From the NCBI GenBank assembly GCA_003116995.1, contig BDSL01000044.1, positions 434,001-498,000 on the forward strand: a DNA stretch of 64,000 nucleotides. The letters are read 5' to 3'. Source of the stretch: Yamagishiella unicocca. Taxonomy: Eukaryota > Chlorophyta > Chlorophyceae > Chlamydomonadales > Volvocaceae. Both the position numbers and the translations under genes were made by a program. Under the pieces are notes generated by a model. It did no database searches. It was given only the letters and a program-made list of their open reading frames with translations, and was not told the DNA's origin. This document shows, in pieces, positions 24,341 to 38,000 of this stretch; position 1 is the first letter of the stretch; every line of letters begins with the position of its first letter.

Positions 24341-27300
24341 ATGGACTGGGAGAAGAAGACGGTGGCGCGGCCACCTTTGCGGGAGGCCGCGGCCGATGTG
24401 TTCAACGACACGAAGACGCCTGGCCAGGCGCTGCTTACCGCCCTGCAATCGGCTGAGACGGTGGGTATGCTGGGTCCCCCTGTCATTATGACCAAAAATT
24501 GGGTCCCTTCCGCCGCCGCTGCCGGTTTCCACACACATCGCGGCCGCACACCTGCTCGAAATCCGGACTCGCACCATTCATGACGCGCTGGCTCGTTCAG
24601 CGTGGGGTGATCTTCGTCGGGTTAGAGAGGAGGTAGGGGTCCCTCCCGATGTGGGTGGGTGCGCCTCCGGTCTGGCTGCTTGGGGCCGGGCGGGCCAGCG
24701 TCCTGCGTGGATGGGTACCCCGGCCGCCCTGACTGACCTCCTCTCCCCGAGGGCTGAGCCAGTTTAATGTTTCAGCGGAAAGTCCAGGGAGGAACCTGCT
24801 GCTGACAGGGGGGTCGCGAGGATCAAGGGCTTGGCCCATAGGGCCCACAGAGCCGCAACCATAGGGCCCAGAGCCGCAACCATAGGGCCCAGAGCCGCAA
24901 CCATAGGGCCCAGAGCTGCACCCATAGTGGCACCGGGTGGGCTGCCTGCGCTCTGGGCGAATGTGGGTCGAGGCGTTCGAGGGGAGGCGAGGCCAGGAGC
25001 ACAGGCAGGGGCAGGGTTCGCTCTCGTGGCGTAGAGCAGGGGGACTCAGGACGGGTTTGGAGTCCTGACCCAACCTGAGGCCGTCCGCTGGGGACTCAGG
25101 ACGGGTTTGGAGTCCTGACCCAACCTGAGGCCGTCCACTGGGGACTCAGGACGGGTTTGGAGTCCTGACCCGACCTGAGGCCGTCCGCTGGGGCCGCAAC
25201 ATCCCGACTGAAAAGAGGGCCCTTAGCCCCTGCGACCAGCGTAGAAGCCTGCCATGACCATCCCCAACCATCCCTAACCATCCCTAACCATCCCCAACCG
25301 TCCCCAACCATCCCTAACCATCCCCAACCGTCCCCAATCGTCCCCAACCATCCCCAACCATCCCTAACCATCCCTAACCATCCCCAACCGTCCCCAACCG
25401 TCCCCAACCATCCCCAACCCGCCAAATTTCTTCACCCCCAGGTCCGCAAGGATCGCTACAGCAGCACCGTGGCCGCCAAGATGAAGGCAGCTCGTGAGTA
25501 CTTGCCCGCACTGGAGGCCCGGCACCCGCCTCGCTCGGACGCCACCATCTTCGGCAAGGCGGGCGCCGAGGTGTCGGCGCTGCTGCCCAGCGGGGGCATG
25601 GGCAACGGCGGCGCGGCGGCGCTGGTGGGCGGGCTGCGCGGCGGCAAGCTTTCCCTGGAGCACGTTAAAGCCATGATGGAGGGACAGATGGAGCGGCACA
25701 ACCAGTCGTGGGAGGCGTTTGTGAGCACTCGTGATAAGGCGCGCACGGGTCTCGAGCGCGCGGTGGAGGCCGCGGCGTCGTCATTCCAGCAGCGGCTGGC
25801 GGCTGATGACGCGGGTGTGGCGGAGGACATGGCGGCGCTGGATGACGACCGGGTGATGCGCCTCACGGAGCAGGAGCTCTACCAGGTGGGTCGGCGGGTC
25901 GGTGGGTCAGTGGGTCGATGGGTCGGCGGGTCGGTGGGGGGAGGGGTGGTTAAGAAGACCAGTTGTAGATCCTGTGGACCGACAAAGGGGATGATGTGGG
26001 TCAGGGCGTGTTTGGCGGGATGTGGGGCACGGAGGCAGAGCGGGTTGGGGGGGTGTATAAAAACTGTTTTACGCAACGTGACAGGATAGTTGGCGCATGG
26101 TCGGGTTGGGGGGGTGTATAAAAACCGGTTTCGGGTTTGGGGGGGGGGGGCGGGGGCGGGGTACGAGGTAGCGGGGATGGCCAGCCATGCTACGGGCTGC
26201 GTGGGTGGTGTCGATTCAGCTGCCGCCTGCCGCCTGGCACCTGCCGGCGACGCGTCGTGTAGGCTGTCTGTCCAGGCCTACTTCGTGGGGCGTGATCCGG
26301 TTCCGAAGCGCAGGACTAATTCCCTGGACTTGTACGATAAAAGTCATAAAACCCGCCCGCCTCTCCATCCCTTTGCCCCTGCTGCCTGCCCGCCTCGGCT
26401 CCTCCGCTTCCTGCCGCTGCAGGTGTGGGACTGCGTCGCACAGCGGATACCGCAGAGGGCCCGATGGATCGAGGAGTGCTCGGCGGCACTGGAGGCGGCG
26501 GAGGAGCAGCGACGGGAGGTGAGGTCGTGGATAGTGAGCGAGCGGCAGTGCAAGGGGCGGGGAGTGGTCTCGTCATGTCATGTCATGTCATGTCATATCG
26601 TGTCATATCATGCCATGTCATGTCGTGGCTGGTTTCGACGGCACAGCACTACGGGTCCCGTCCTGCTCCAGGGAGGCAGGGAAGCAGGGAAAGGCCAGAA
26701 TACGATTTAGGCGTTTCGTATGGACCGCGGGGGATCACAGCTTCGCGCGGATTCTTCTTCGTTCTCACTGCCGGGGGTCACCAACACAACACTGCCCGGG
26801 GCCACCAACACAACACTGCCCGGGGCCACCAACACAACACTGCCGCCCGCGGATCCTCACAGACGGTGGAGGACGCGCTGGTGGCGCTGTGCGCCGCCCT
26901 CAACGACGCGGCGGTGGTCAGCGAGGGCGAGGTGGAGCGCATGGTGGAGAAGGAGGCCATGGCGCTCAACGTGGCGATCCTGGAGAACAGGTGCGGGACG
27001 CGGGGGGAGGCGGACGCAGACCCCTGGGTCGTGAAATTCGATACTGTGCGTCCGCAATGGCCGCGGGTGGAGCCTAGGCCCCAGAGGCTGGTCTCGGGGG
27101 TCGGAGTGGGACGATCCGGGTTGAGGAAAGCCCGTGGGCGAGCCGGGTGGGTTGGGGAAATGGCCGTTTGTGTTGGTTGGGATGCCGGCCAACAGAGCCC
27201 GCGGAGGTGTACAGTCCCTAAATTAATGCCAACATCAAGCAGGCTGGCTGGAGCAGGCCAGCAACTTCCTCCGTGCCATGTCGCCTGTTGGATTTCGCCT

Positions 27301-30300
27301 GTTGGAAGACGTTTCCGGCAAGATGTCTGCACCAAGCAGCCTGAAGCGCCAGCTAGTGGTACACTTGCTCCTCTATCGGTTCGTCGGTTTACTCTCTGAC
27401 CCAAATGCGGTCTGCTGCCTGGGGCCCGCCGGTCCACCCGCAGGCGCGCATATGCGGATCTGGTCTCCCGGCTCCAGGTTTCGGAGGTAGAGGCCGAGCG
27501 CTCACGCCGGGCGGCATGGCAGGACGGCCTCAAGCGGTGGCGGGTGCTTCGGACCCAGCACGCCATCCGCACCTTCGTGGACCGCATCCGGTGAGTGGGG
27601 TTAGGGGTGGGCTGGCCCGGCTGGGGGCGGAGTCAGGGGTGGGCTGGCGAGTGGGGTTAGGGGTGGGCTGGGGGGTGGGGTTAGGGGTGGGCTGGCGAGT
27701 GGAGTCAGGGGTGGGCTGGTGAGTGGGTTTAGGGGTGGGCTGGGGGTGGGGTTAGGGGTGGGCTGGGGAGTGGGGTTAGGGGTGGACTGGCCCGGCTGGG
27801 GGTGGAGTCAGGGGTGGGCTGGCGAGTGGGGTTAGGGGTGGGCTGGGGGGTGGGGTTAGGGGTGGGCTGGCGAGTGGGGTTAGGGGTGGACTGGCCCGGC
27901 TGGGGGTGGAGTCAGGGGTGGGCTGGCGAGTGGGGTTAGGGGTGGGCTGGGGGGTGGGGTTAGGGGTGGGCTGGCGAGTGGGGTTAGGGGTGGACTGGCC
28001 CGGCTGGGGGTGGAGTCAGGGGTGGGCTGGGGAGTGGGGTTAGGGGTGGGCTGGGGAGTGGGGTTAGGGGTGGGCTGGCCCGGCTGGGGGCGGAGTCAGG
28101 GGTGGGCTGGGGAGTGGGGTTAGGGGTGGGCTGGGCAGTGGGTTAGGGGTGGGCTGGCCCGGCTGGGGGCGGAGTCAGGGGTGGGCTGGCGAGTGGGGTT
28201 AGGGGTGGGCTGGGGGGTGGGGTTAGGGGTGGGCTGGCGAGTGGAGTCAGGGGTGGGCTGGTGAGTGGGTTTAGGGGTGGGCTGGGGGGTGGGGTTAGGG
28301 GTGGGCTGGGGGGTTCGAGGGAGACCCGTGGATGTCCGAAAAAACCGTTTAAAACAGAAGTGGGCTGGGGGGTGGGGTTAGGGGTGGCGTGCGGTGGTTA
28401 TGCGGCAGAACGAGCCAGGGTTATGTGCCAGAGCGAGTGTGCCGAGTCGAGAAAACACGCCGCTCAGTGCCCGCGTACCCCCGCATCACTACACCACCTC
28501 ACCCACCGACCCCCCCACCCCTGTCCTAAACGGTTTTCCTCACCTCCATCCTCACCCCAGTTCTCCAGCATGCATCTTATAACGTCTGTTCTAAACGTTT
28601 TTTTCTCGCATCCACGGGTCTTCCTCAAAACCCCCCTATACTCCGAAACCAGGAGCTCTGAGTTTGCGGAGCCGGCGGATCGCCTGGCCGCCTTCGCCAC
28701 CCTGCGCGAGCGCCAGGCTCACGCGCTGTCGGCGCTCACGGCGCACTGGGGGCGGGGGGGCGGCGTCACGCCGCCGCACCTGTCAGCTAAGAAGGTGACC
28801 AGCTGGGCGGCGGAGGCGGCGGCGCTGGCGGACGCGTGGGCCAAGGTGGGTGCGCCGCGGGCAGGGTAGGGAGGTAGCCCGTGGGGTCTGGCAGAAAGGG
28901 GAGGTAAGGATACTGCTCGATGGAGAAGGCTTGAGCATTCGGTGCAGGTTGCGGAGTGGAGGACGTCGTTGGCGTCAGCAGTCAAGAAGTGAAACGTGTG
29001 GGGACGTGCGTGTGCATGTGCTTGGGGGCGTGCCGATGCGTCCTCGGGGAGCTGCGTGTGGTGTAGTGAAGGCCTGCTTGCAAGCCAACCGCAACCACGT
29101 ACGACACGCTGGGTGCCACCACACTCTGGCAGCACCACCAGTGTCGCTGGAACCGCCCGCAGCCCCTTTCCCTGCCCCCCCGCCTCCTACCCCTACTCCT
29201 ACTCCTCCTCCGCGTCCGCGTCCGCCCTTCCGCCCCACCAGGATCGGCAGCAGCAGCTGACCGCCATGCGCGCCGCCGAGGACTCCCTGGCCGCCCGCGT
29301 GGGGGAGCAGGTGGTTGCGCTGCGGGAGGAGGTGGAGGGCTACCAGGGCTACCCGGCCGACCAGCTGGACCAGCTGGTGCGGGAGCAGGCGGGGCAGGCG
29401 GCGGAGGAGCGGAGGGAGGCGGCGCTGAGGCTGCTGCAGCAGGTGAGTGGAGGCCGTGGGGTGCGTGTGTGTGTTTCTCTTCTCGCCGCGCAACCCGTGC
29501 CCATCCGTGTGTGAACTGCACCTCGCCCGCTGTCCATCCATCCATCCATCCGTCCATCCGTCCATCCTGGTCAACAACTAACCGCCGCATCAACTGCCCA
29601 CTAACCAACCCACCACCCCGCCAGGCGGAGGCCTTCCTCGACCAGCAGGCCAGCCAGTGGGCGGCCACCAGCGCCGCCCTGTACGACTGGCTGACTAAGC
29701 TGTGCACCATGTACGACTCGCACAGGACCTTGACCGGCGCGGACGAGTCGGGTGAGTCGGGAGGCGGTGGCTGGGGCCGCCCCGGCCCGTTCTAGCTCAG
29801 CGTGACGCCTCAGGATGTCAGAACTTGTAGCACATCCATCGCAAAATCCTACCACCACCATCGCAGCCCCCCCACCACCACGAAGGTCACATTACGACCT
29901 TCGGCTTTAGTATCCCTAACCCAGTTCTCCAGCATGCATCTCCAAACGTCTGTTATAAACGTTTTTTTCGGGCATCCACGGGTCTTCCTCGAACCCGCCA
30001 CCACGATCACCACCACCATTACCACCACCCGGCCGCGGCAGCAGCTACCGCCTGGCGAGCGCGGCCTTCCCTCTCTCCGCATCAGCCAGCCACCCCCCAT
30101 GTCGGGACGAGTGCCTTGCAAGCTGCCCCCCTCCCCGGTCTGCGGACCCCAATGTCGTACCCTCCTGCTGCCCCCCTCCCGCGCCGTCCTGCCCCCGGCC
30201 TCCAGAGGTGCGCGGGGGCCTCAAGCAGTCCAGGGAGGCCTTCAACGTAGCCGACGCGGAGCGCGAGGCGGCACTGGACGCGGCGATCGCTGCGGTGACC

Positions 30301-33300
30301 CGCGGGTCGGGCGAGGCCCAGCTGGACGCCTGCGTGACGGACGCGCTGAAGCGGCTGGACGACATTGAGGGCGGCTACAGGTGCGCACCGAGGCCGCGGC
30401 TGCGGCCCCTCCGTCGCGCGCGTCTTCACGTCTCGCGTCTCGTCCTGTACGGCAATGCTGCTCCTGTCGTACACGTGCGGTCCTCCCCGCCGCCTGCCGC
30501 GAAATCGTCCTCCTCCCTCCCTCCTAGCCACACACCAACTCCGGTTTACCTCCCCCCCCCCAGCCAGCGATACGCTTTACCTCCTTTCCAGTCCACCGGT
30601 TTACTCCCTCCCCCCTCTCTTTTCTGTAACCCCTCTCGTCCCTCCCTCGACGGCTTTCCCTTGCGTCCACGGGTTTCCCTTGCAATCCCCCGCCCCAGGT
30701 CGTTCCATCGCGATATGACCGCCATGGCTCACGCATACCCCAGCGCAGTCCGCACCGCCAACGACAGCTACCACGTCCACCTCTGCGGCGAGCTGGGGGT
30801 GCAGCCGCAGACCAAGATGGGGAGCACACCGCGTTCCGCGCAGCCCGCGAGTGTGGGCGCCGCGACGGGGCCCGAGGCGGCAGCGGCGGCGGCGGCGGCG
30901 GCGGCGGGGGTCGTACAAACGGAGGACTCGAAGCTGCTCGCCGAGGTGCCGCGGTCGACGGTGAGTCAACAACGGTCGGGAGCTGGGGGGCTGGGCGGTG
31001 TGTACGACACCGGCTGGCCGTGTCGTACACCGTGGGAGGTTTTTGGGTTACACGCGGGCGGTCCTGACACTGACGCCGCCTCCTCACTCACATCGCAACC
31101 CTCGCCCGCGTGCAGCTACTCCATCCCATCCCCCCGACGGCCCCCAAACTCCTCCGCGCCCGCTGCCGGCTCCGAAACCAGGTGATCGGCCACATCAAAC
31201 TACCGGACGGCCGCTCCTTCGCCGTCATCCAAGACATGCTGGAGGCCCTGCTGCAACCCACCAAGCAACAGGAGGTGGCGCAGCCGGCGGAGGGCGCGGA
31301 GCCAGCGGCGCAGACAACGCCGTCGGCGCCGGCGACGCCGGCGGCGCCGGCGGTCGCGCCGGAGGGCGAGGCGGCAGCTGAGGCGCCCGAGCCCGAGCCG
31401 CCGGGTCCCCCGCCGGTGACCAGCCCCCTCAGCAGCAGCGGTACGGCACTGTGTCGTACGCTGGCGCTGCCGAACGACACGCTGCGTCGTGCCATTGAGT
31501 CGATACAGGTTTGCGGGATGGTCAGTGGGGTTGTACGAACAGAGTACGGCACCCACCCTATGTGACATCCCTTCGGGTTCTTATCGATCGTCCCGTCCAA
31601 TGCTGCTGCCGCACCCCCTCTCCATGCCGGGCTCCTGGGCCCTTGCTTTCGACCTCCTTTGCCTCCCTGCCCCCCCGTCCGTCCCTTCGCTACTGCCCTC
31701 TCCTCTCCTCCCCCCATGTCGAGTAACCGGTTCTTTCTGCAATCCCCTCCCGTCGCGTAAAACTGTTTTTACCCACCCCACAGGCCGGCCTGCTGTCTGA
31801 CATGATGACGTTCTGTCAGCGCACCTTGGAGGCGGCGGACTCGTGGGCGGCGGAGAGGGAGGTGTCGCTGACACAGGAGCTGGACGGCTGGCTGAGGCAC
31901 CACAGGTGGGGGGTGGGGGTCGGAAACGCAACCCAGGAAAAAGAAAAACGCAATCCAGGAAGGACGCAATCCAGGAAAAACACAATCCAGGAACCAGGAC
32001 CGGAGAAAGTGAACTGGACAGCTGGATGAAAAGGGAGGGGCCCGAGGGTGGGGGGTTGTATGAAAGGGAGTTTGGCAGGAAGGGAGGGGAGGAGTTGGAA
32101 GCGGGGACTGGCAAGGGGTAGGAGCAGGCCAAGGCTGCACACCGCATATGGACCGCGCTCCCCTGAAGCGTATACCAAACGACAGGCTGCCGTTGCTAAA
32201 ACCCTAAACCCTAAAACCCCACTCGCCCTCCCTCCCCTCCAGCTACACTTCCCATGTCGAGTAACCGGTTATTTCCTCTTACCCCCTCCCCTTCGTCTTT
32301 TGTATCCTCACCCCAGTTCTCCAGCATGCATCTTAAGACGTCTGTTCTTAACGGATTTTTCTCGCATCCACGCGTCTTCCTCTCACCCCCCTCCCCTCCC
32401 CGCTGCCCCCAGGCCCCGCGCGGGTCGCATCGAGGAGGAGGTCCGCATGGCTCGCAGCGTGGAGCTGGTGGCGCAGCGGCGGAGAGTGGAGCTGCACCTC
32501 AAGGCGCAGAGCAAGGCGGTCAAGGCGCAGGCGGTGGGGCTCGAACCCGCGCGCGACCGCTGCTCCGCCTTCTCCTATGTTGTTCACATGGGTTTCTTCG
32601 CCCAACCCCACCCCACCCCCCGGGGCGCCACCGGGTCTACTCGCCACCCCCCGCGCGACGGGTTTCTTCTCATTCAACCCCCCCTTCCCGCCGTGGATTC
32701 GCGGATTATCCTTTACCCTCCCTCCCGCCCCCTCCCGCCCCCTGCCGCCCCCTCCCGCCCCCTTCCCTCCCCTCCCCTGCCCTGCCGCCCCCTGCCGCCC
32801 CCTCCCGCCCCCTTCCCTCCCCTCCCCTGCCCTGCCTGCCAGGCCGCGTTCGACGAGGGGCTGAAGGCTCTTGAGGCCGAGGTGCGCAAGGCGGTAGCGC
32901 GGCTGCAAGCCACGGAGGCCTTCCTGGGGCACTGCCTCAGCAGCAAGGCCATCGGAATCAGGCAGCGAGAGGCGGAGGCGCTGAGAGTGCGGCTGGAGAA
33001 GGTGGGGCAGGGGGGCCGAGGACTGACTGGGGGAGGAGAGGGCCCTTGGGGATGTGGCGGGGACGGCTGGAGAAGGTGGGGCTTTGGGGTGCAAAACCAA
33101 ACCGATTACTCGACGTGGGAAGTGTAGCTAGTGCAGTGGCTTCGGGGACCTGGTCGTGCCGGTTGGGGAACGGGGCCGAGGACTGATTGGGGGAGTAGAG
33201 GGCCCTTGGGGGTGTGGTGGGGATGGCTGGGATTGCGGGGTGAGTTTGTGAGGAAGCCCGGGGACCAGGACTAGGGTTGCTGGGAGGGGGTTGCGGAGGG

Positions 33301-35001
33301 AGGGAAAGCGGAGGCGCCTCACCAGACCTGGGAGACGGGTCGGCAGCCCTCCCTTGGCCCGGGTCGGCAGACCTGTCTTGGCGGCCAGCGGGCCGCGGAC
33401 CACCTCCCCTCGTACCCCCAGCGCACCGCAAAAACCCTCCAAACCCCTCCAACCCCCCCCACCCCCCCCCCAAATCCCTCTTTCCCCCCCCCCCAGGACA
33501 TGACCTCTAAGCTCGCCGACCTGTCGGACCGCACCCGGGCAGCCATCGCCAAAATCACGGAGGCGAACCGCAAGTTCGAGGTGCGCAGCGGGGGGCGGGA
33601 GGGGAGGAGAGGGGAGGGGAGGACAGGGGGTGGGAGGGGAGGGGAGGGGGGTACCGTAACATCCCCAGTTGCGGCCCGCTGCCACGCTCCGAAACATATT
33701 GGGTTCTTGCGCCCGAGGAAGCCCGCCGTTGAGCTTCCAAGCTTCCAAGCTTCCAAGCTTCCAAGCTTCCAAGCTTCCAAGCTTCCAAGCTCCAAACCTG
33801 GAAGGCGGCTCACGCACGTAATGTCGTGTACGTCGCATGCGACTCCCTCCCACCCCACCCCTCCGCACCCTGCCCCGCGCCTGTACCAAACGGTTTTCCT
33901 TTTCCTTTTATACACGGGATTTTCCTTGCAACCCCTCCCTGGCGCAGTCCGACGAGCTGCGCACCTTCGAGGCGGGCGGCAAGTACGCTGACGACAACGC
34001 CGCCGCCTACAAGCGCAGCCTTGCAGCCATTGACTCGCACTCGCAGCGGGCGGGGGAGGAGCAGGAGGAGCAGCTGGAGGCGGCACGGGAGGCGCTGACG
34101 GGGGAGGTGGGCGGCGGGGCTGGCAACGGACGATCGGGGCGGAGGGGAGGGTGGGGTGGGGTGGTGGTGGAAACCAGGGGTACGGTGTGCGAAGGACGGG
34201 TAGGCAGCCTGCATCCGCCCTGCATCTCCCTGTGTTTGAGGAGGTGGGAGCAGGAGGTGGGAGGGTGGGAGGAGGTGGGAGAGGGGAGGTGAACGCATCT
34301 TCAGGCTTGCTCCCAACATGCAGCCACCATCACTGCCCCTTCTGCTGCCGATATAGAAACCTACAACCTTAAACCCCTTGCCATCCCTCTCGCCGCATCC
34401 TTTCACCTGACCCTCCCCCCCCCCCTCTGTCTCCCCTTCTCCTCTTCCCTCTGTCTCCCCTTCTCCTCCCCCCGTCCCCCCTCTGTCCCCTCCCCCTCCA
34501 TTCCAGGCCGACGCCGCCCTGGAGCACGTGGTGTCTCTGGTGCCCAGCCACCTCGAGGACATGGCGCTGGTGGAGCGCATGGATTCGCTGGTGGAGGGGG
34601 CGCGCAAGAAGGCGGCGGGGGAGCTAGAGCGGAACAAGGTGTGTATGTCGGGTTTTAGGGTGGGGCGACAGGGGGACGGCGGGAAAGAAGCCGGAAGCCA
34701 AATGAGGCAACACCGCGCACGTGCCTCGAGGCACTGCGATCATGGTACCTGACCCGTGGCATACTTACAGCGCCTTGCCACCCCCTCTGTGAGGTTTGAG
34801 CGGCGCACATACGTCCGGCCCACCGCCCCTCGCGTTTGCTACTGCTGCTACTGCTACTCCTGCTGCTACTGCTGCTGCTATTGCTGCTGCTACTCCTGCT
34901 GCTACTGCCGCTCCTACTGCTGCTGCTACTGCTGCTGCTACTCCTGCTGCTACTGCTGCTGCTACTCCTGCTACTACTGCTGCTGCTACTCCTGCTGCTA
35001 C

Positions 35002-35050
<49 letters not shown>

Positions 35051-38000
35051 GACGACGCTGCGCTCTTGACACCCACATCTCGTCTCCCGCCCCCCAGGCC
35101 GCCGCCGCCGCCATCAACTCACAGCTGGACCGCCTGGACCTCCTGCTCGCCGGCAACAAGGGCCCACAGCCAACCGCCGCCGGCGCCGGCACCGGCGCCA
35201 CCAGCCGCCCCGTCACCTCCACCTCCGTCAAGTCCCGCCCCACCTCCTCCGTACCGAACGCTGTACGGCGCACGCCCTCCGGCACCGTCTCCGGCGGCCT
35301 GCCGTCGCAGCCCACGCGCGGCGCCGCCGCCGCCACCGCCGCCGCGGATAACTTCCCCGCCACCCCCCTGGAGCGCTGCCGGGCCACTCTTGAGTGCACC
35401 GACGCGCTTAGGCAGGCGCTTCTGCGGCAAGCCAAGGTCCTCGACTTCCTGGCCTCCAGCGGCCTGACGGCTCTGCCGGTGGACCTTAGAATCGACGCCG
35501 CCGGCGTGGATCCGCCGCCGCCGCCGCTGGGTACGGACGACCGCTCGATGTCGCCGCACGGCCGGCGGCTGAGCGCCGCCCCCCGGGCGCCGGCGGCGAA
35601 GCCGGCGGGGCCGGCGGCGGCGGCGGCGGCCGCCGCCGCCGCGGCGGCCGCGGCGGCGAGGGAGGTGGTGGTGAAGCTCGCGACGGATGTGGAGGCGGTG
35701 ATAGACGCGTGCAAGAAGGAGACTGAGGTGGTGGCCAAGGCCTACTACGTTGCGAAGGTGAGCTGCACCCCGGCACTGGATCCAACAAATGATTGCTAAA
35801 AGGATACTGAAGCTGTTTTTCGTTAATCTCGTTGATTCCGTTGCCGTTGCCCCTCATCAACTCCGCAAGCCAGCGCTGCCAGACTTCATCCCGCCCGACT
35901 CATCCAAGTCAGGGCTGCCAGGCCTCCTCCCGGGTTACCTAGCAACAGTGTGTGTTTCACCCACCCACCCACCCTCACCCACGGGTTTTCCCTTACACCC
36001 CCCCCCCATACACGGGTCTTCCTTCTTTTCTTCCTTCTGGCATCCACGGGTTTTCCCTTACAACCCCCCCCTCTCGCCCCCTCGCTCCCCGACCCGCAGG
36101 ATAAGGCCCGCCCCATCCGCTACCCCGCCCGCATCCCTCTCACGGTGGAGGAGCTCCTGCGCGGCACCGATGCCGTACTTGAGGGCCTCCGCGAGCAGAC
36201 ACTGTCGTACGTCACCGAGGCTGTCAAGGAGCTCCGGACTCAGGTGCGGCCATGGCTCGGCCAGGACGGGTCCCAATGGAGGCCCCTCGCCCCCCGCCTT
36301 TATCCTTCCCCTCCCTAGCCTCCTTTGCCACCTGCGGCTCCCCCCTTCCCTCATTCGGCCCAGCATACGCCTCCCTCCAGTCGTGTTCCAGTACGCCTCC
36401 CTCCAGTGATACGCCTCCCTCTAGTCGTACGCCTCCCTCTAGTTGTACGCCTCCCTCAAGTCGTACGCCTCCTTTCAGTCGTGTTCCAGTACTGACACCA
36501 CCCTGCAAGGTGCAACATTCATCCGGTTTACCGACAAAATACCCCCCTCCAGTTGCTCTGCATAAAACCCTACAACTCCGCTGCCAACTCAACCCCCCCC
36601 CGGCTCCGGGCTCCCCCGCTACCCCCCCTCTTCCCCCAGGTCATCCGCGCCTACCGCGCCATGGAACGCCTGCCGGCAGTGGCGCTGGCGCTGCTGGCCG
36701 AGCACGAGGTTGCCAACATGGAAGAGACGCACGTGGGGGTGGTTTCGGAGGTGGAGGGACGGCGGGGGGCGCTGCTGAAGCTGGTGGAGGTGCATCGCAG
36801 CAGCCTGCACCCGACTATGATGATGCCGGCAAAGTGAGGCCGGGGGGTTGGGGGTTGGGGTGGCGGTTTTTACGGGGCGGGGGGCGGGGTTAAGAGGCGA
36901 AACCCGGGGGGTGGGGTGGGTGAGGGCGCAGGTGACAGAGGGCGGGGGGTGAGGGGGGCTCACAGGTAGTTGCAACGCAGAAGAGGATGGGCGCAATAGC
37001 GCAAGCCTTGCTGGTAAAATTCCATTAGGTGATGCGGCACGCAGCGGTACAGCAAAAGACCGGGTGATCCTGCCTGCGCTTCATCTGATCCAACCTCCTC
37101 ACACACACATATGCACACACACACGCACACTCGGTCATTTTTAAACCGCCCTTCCCATCCACGACCCTCGGCCCCCCCACCCAGGCGGCCGGAGCTGGCG
37201 GCCGTCAAGTCCTCCGAAACCGACCGCGCATCGGCGCACGCCTCGCTGCTGCTGACGTACGGCACCCAGGCGGTGGACATGGCGCGCCGCCAGGCGCCCT
37301 CCCTGCAGCAGCGCCTGGTGCGTCTGGCCACGCAGCTGTCGCAGCTTCTCGACAGCTTCCTCATGCCGCAGGACCTGCCGCCGCCGGGCGACGGCGACGC
37401 CTGGGTGTACGACCTGCCTCACAAGGATTACAAGCAGCTGCTGCGGCTGGCGCTGGCGCAGGCGGAGGCGGAGACGATTCCCCCACCGCCGCCGTCGGCG
37501 GACCCCAAGGGTGCCAAGGGCGCCAAGGCCGCGCCGGCCGCCGCGGCTCCGAAGCCGGGCGCCAAGGCCCCCGCCAAGGGGGACACGCCGCCGACGCCGG
37601 TTCCGGAGCGGCCGTACGGTCCCGGCCAGTGGACGCTGCCTGCAGGTGCGTGTTTGCATGTGCGCTGTCGCGCTCCCGGCGCGCACGACGGAATTTCGCG
37701 CCACGGTGTTGTGTGGCGGGCGGCGGGTGATGGACGAGCAACATGTGGCCAGCCACAGGGAGGCGCATCGACCGGGTGCCCTCTCCCCCATAGCGTCCTC
37801 TTCACTCCCCCATAGCGTCGACCTCTTCTACGGAAGACTGCACCTCCTCCCAAAACTCATCCCGCCACATACCCCAGTCCATTCAACTACGATATCGGTT
37901 CGCCTTCATCGGTCCATGAGTTCCCTTCCTATACCGCCATGGTGGTCACCAGCGCCGAAACCACCGAACGAGTCGTACGCTCTCCCCTGCGCACCCTGAT

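Noticed and set aside
27233..27399. Frame reading [20 protein letters not shown] as an extra CCDC180 exon
   Set aside because: No donor or acceptor keeps phase with both neighbours, whereas exon 4 joins exon 5 directly to give AILENRRAYADL.
27591..28388. Telomere-like TTAGGG motifs
   Set aside because: They are part of a 17-24-bp intronic minisatellite, not a run of TTTTAGGG units, and lie between two in-phase exons.
34756..35069. Poly-Leu and Cys/Tyr-rich frames
   Set aside because: They are translations of the CTG/CTA microsatellite inside CCDC180 intron 17.
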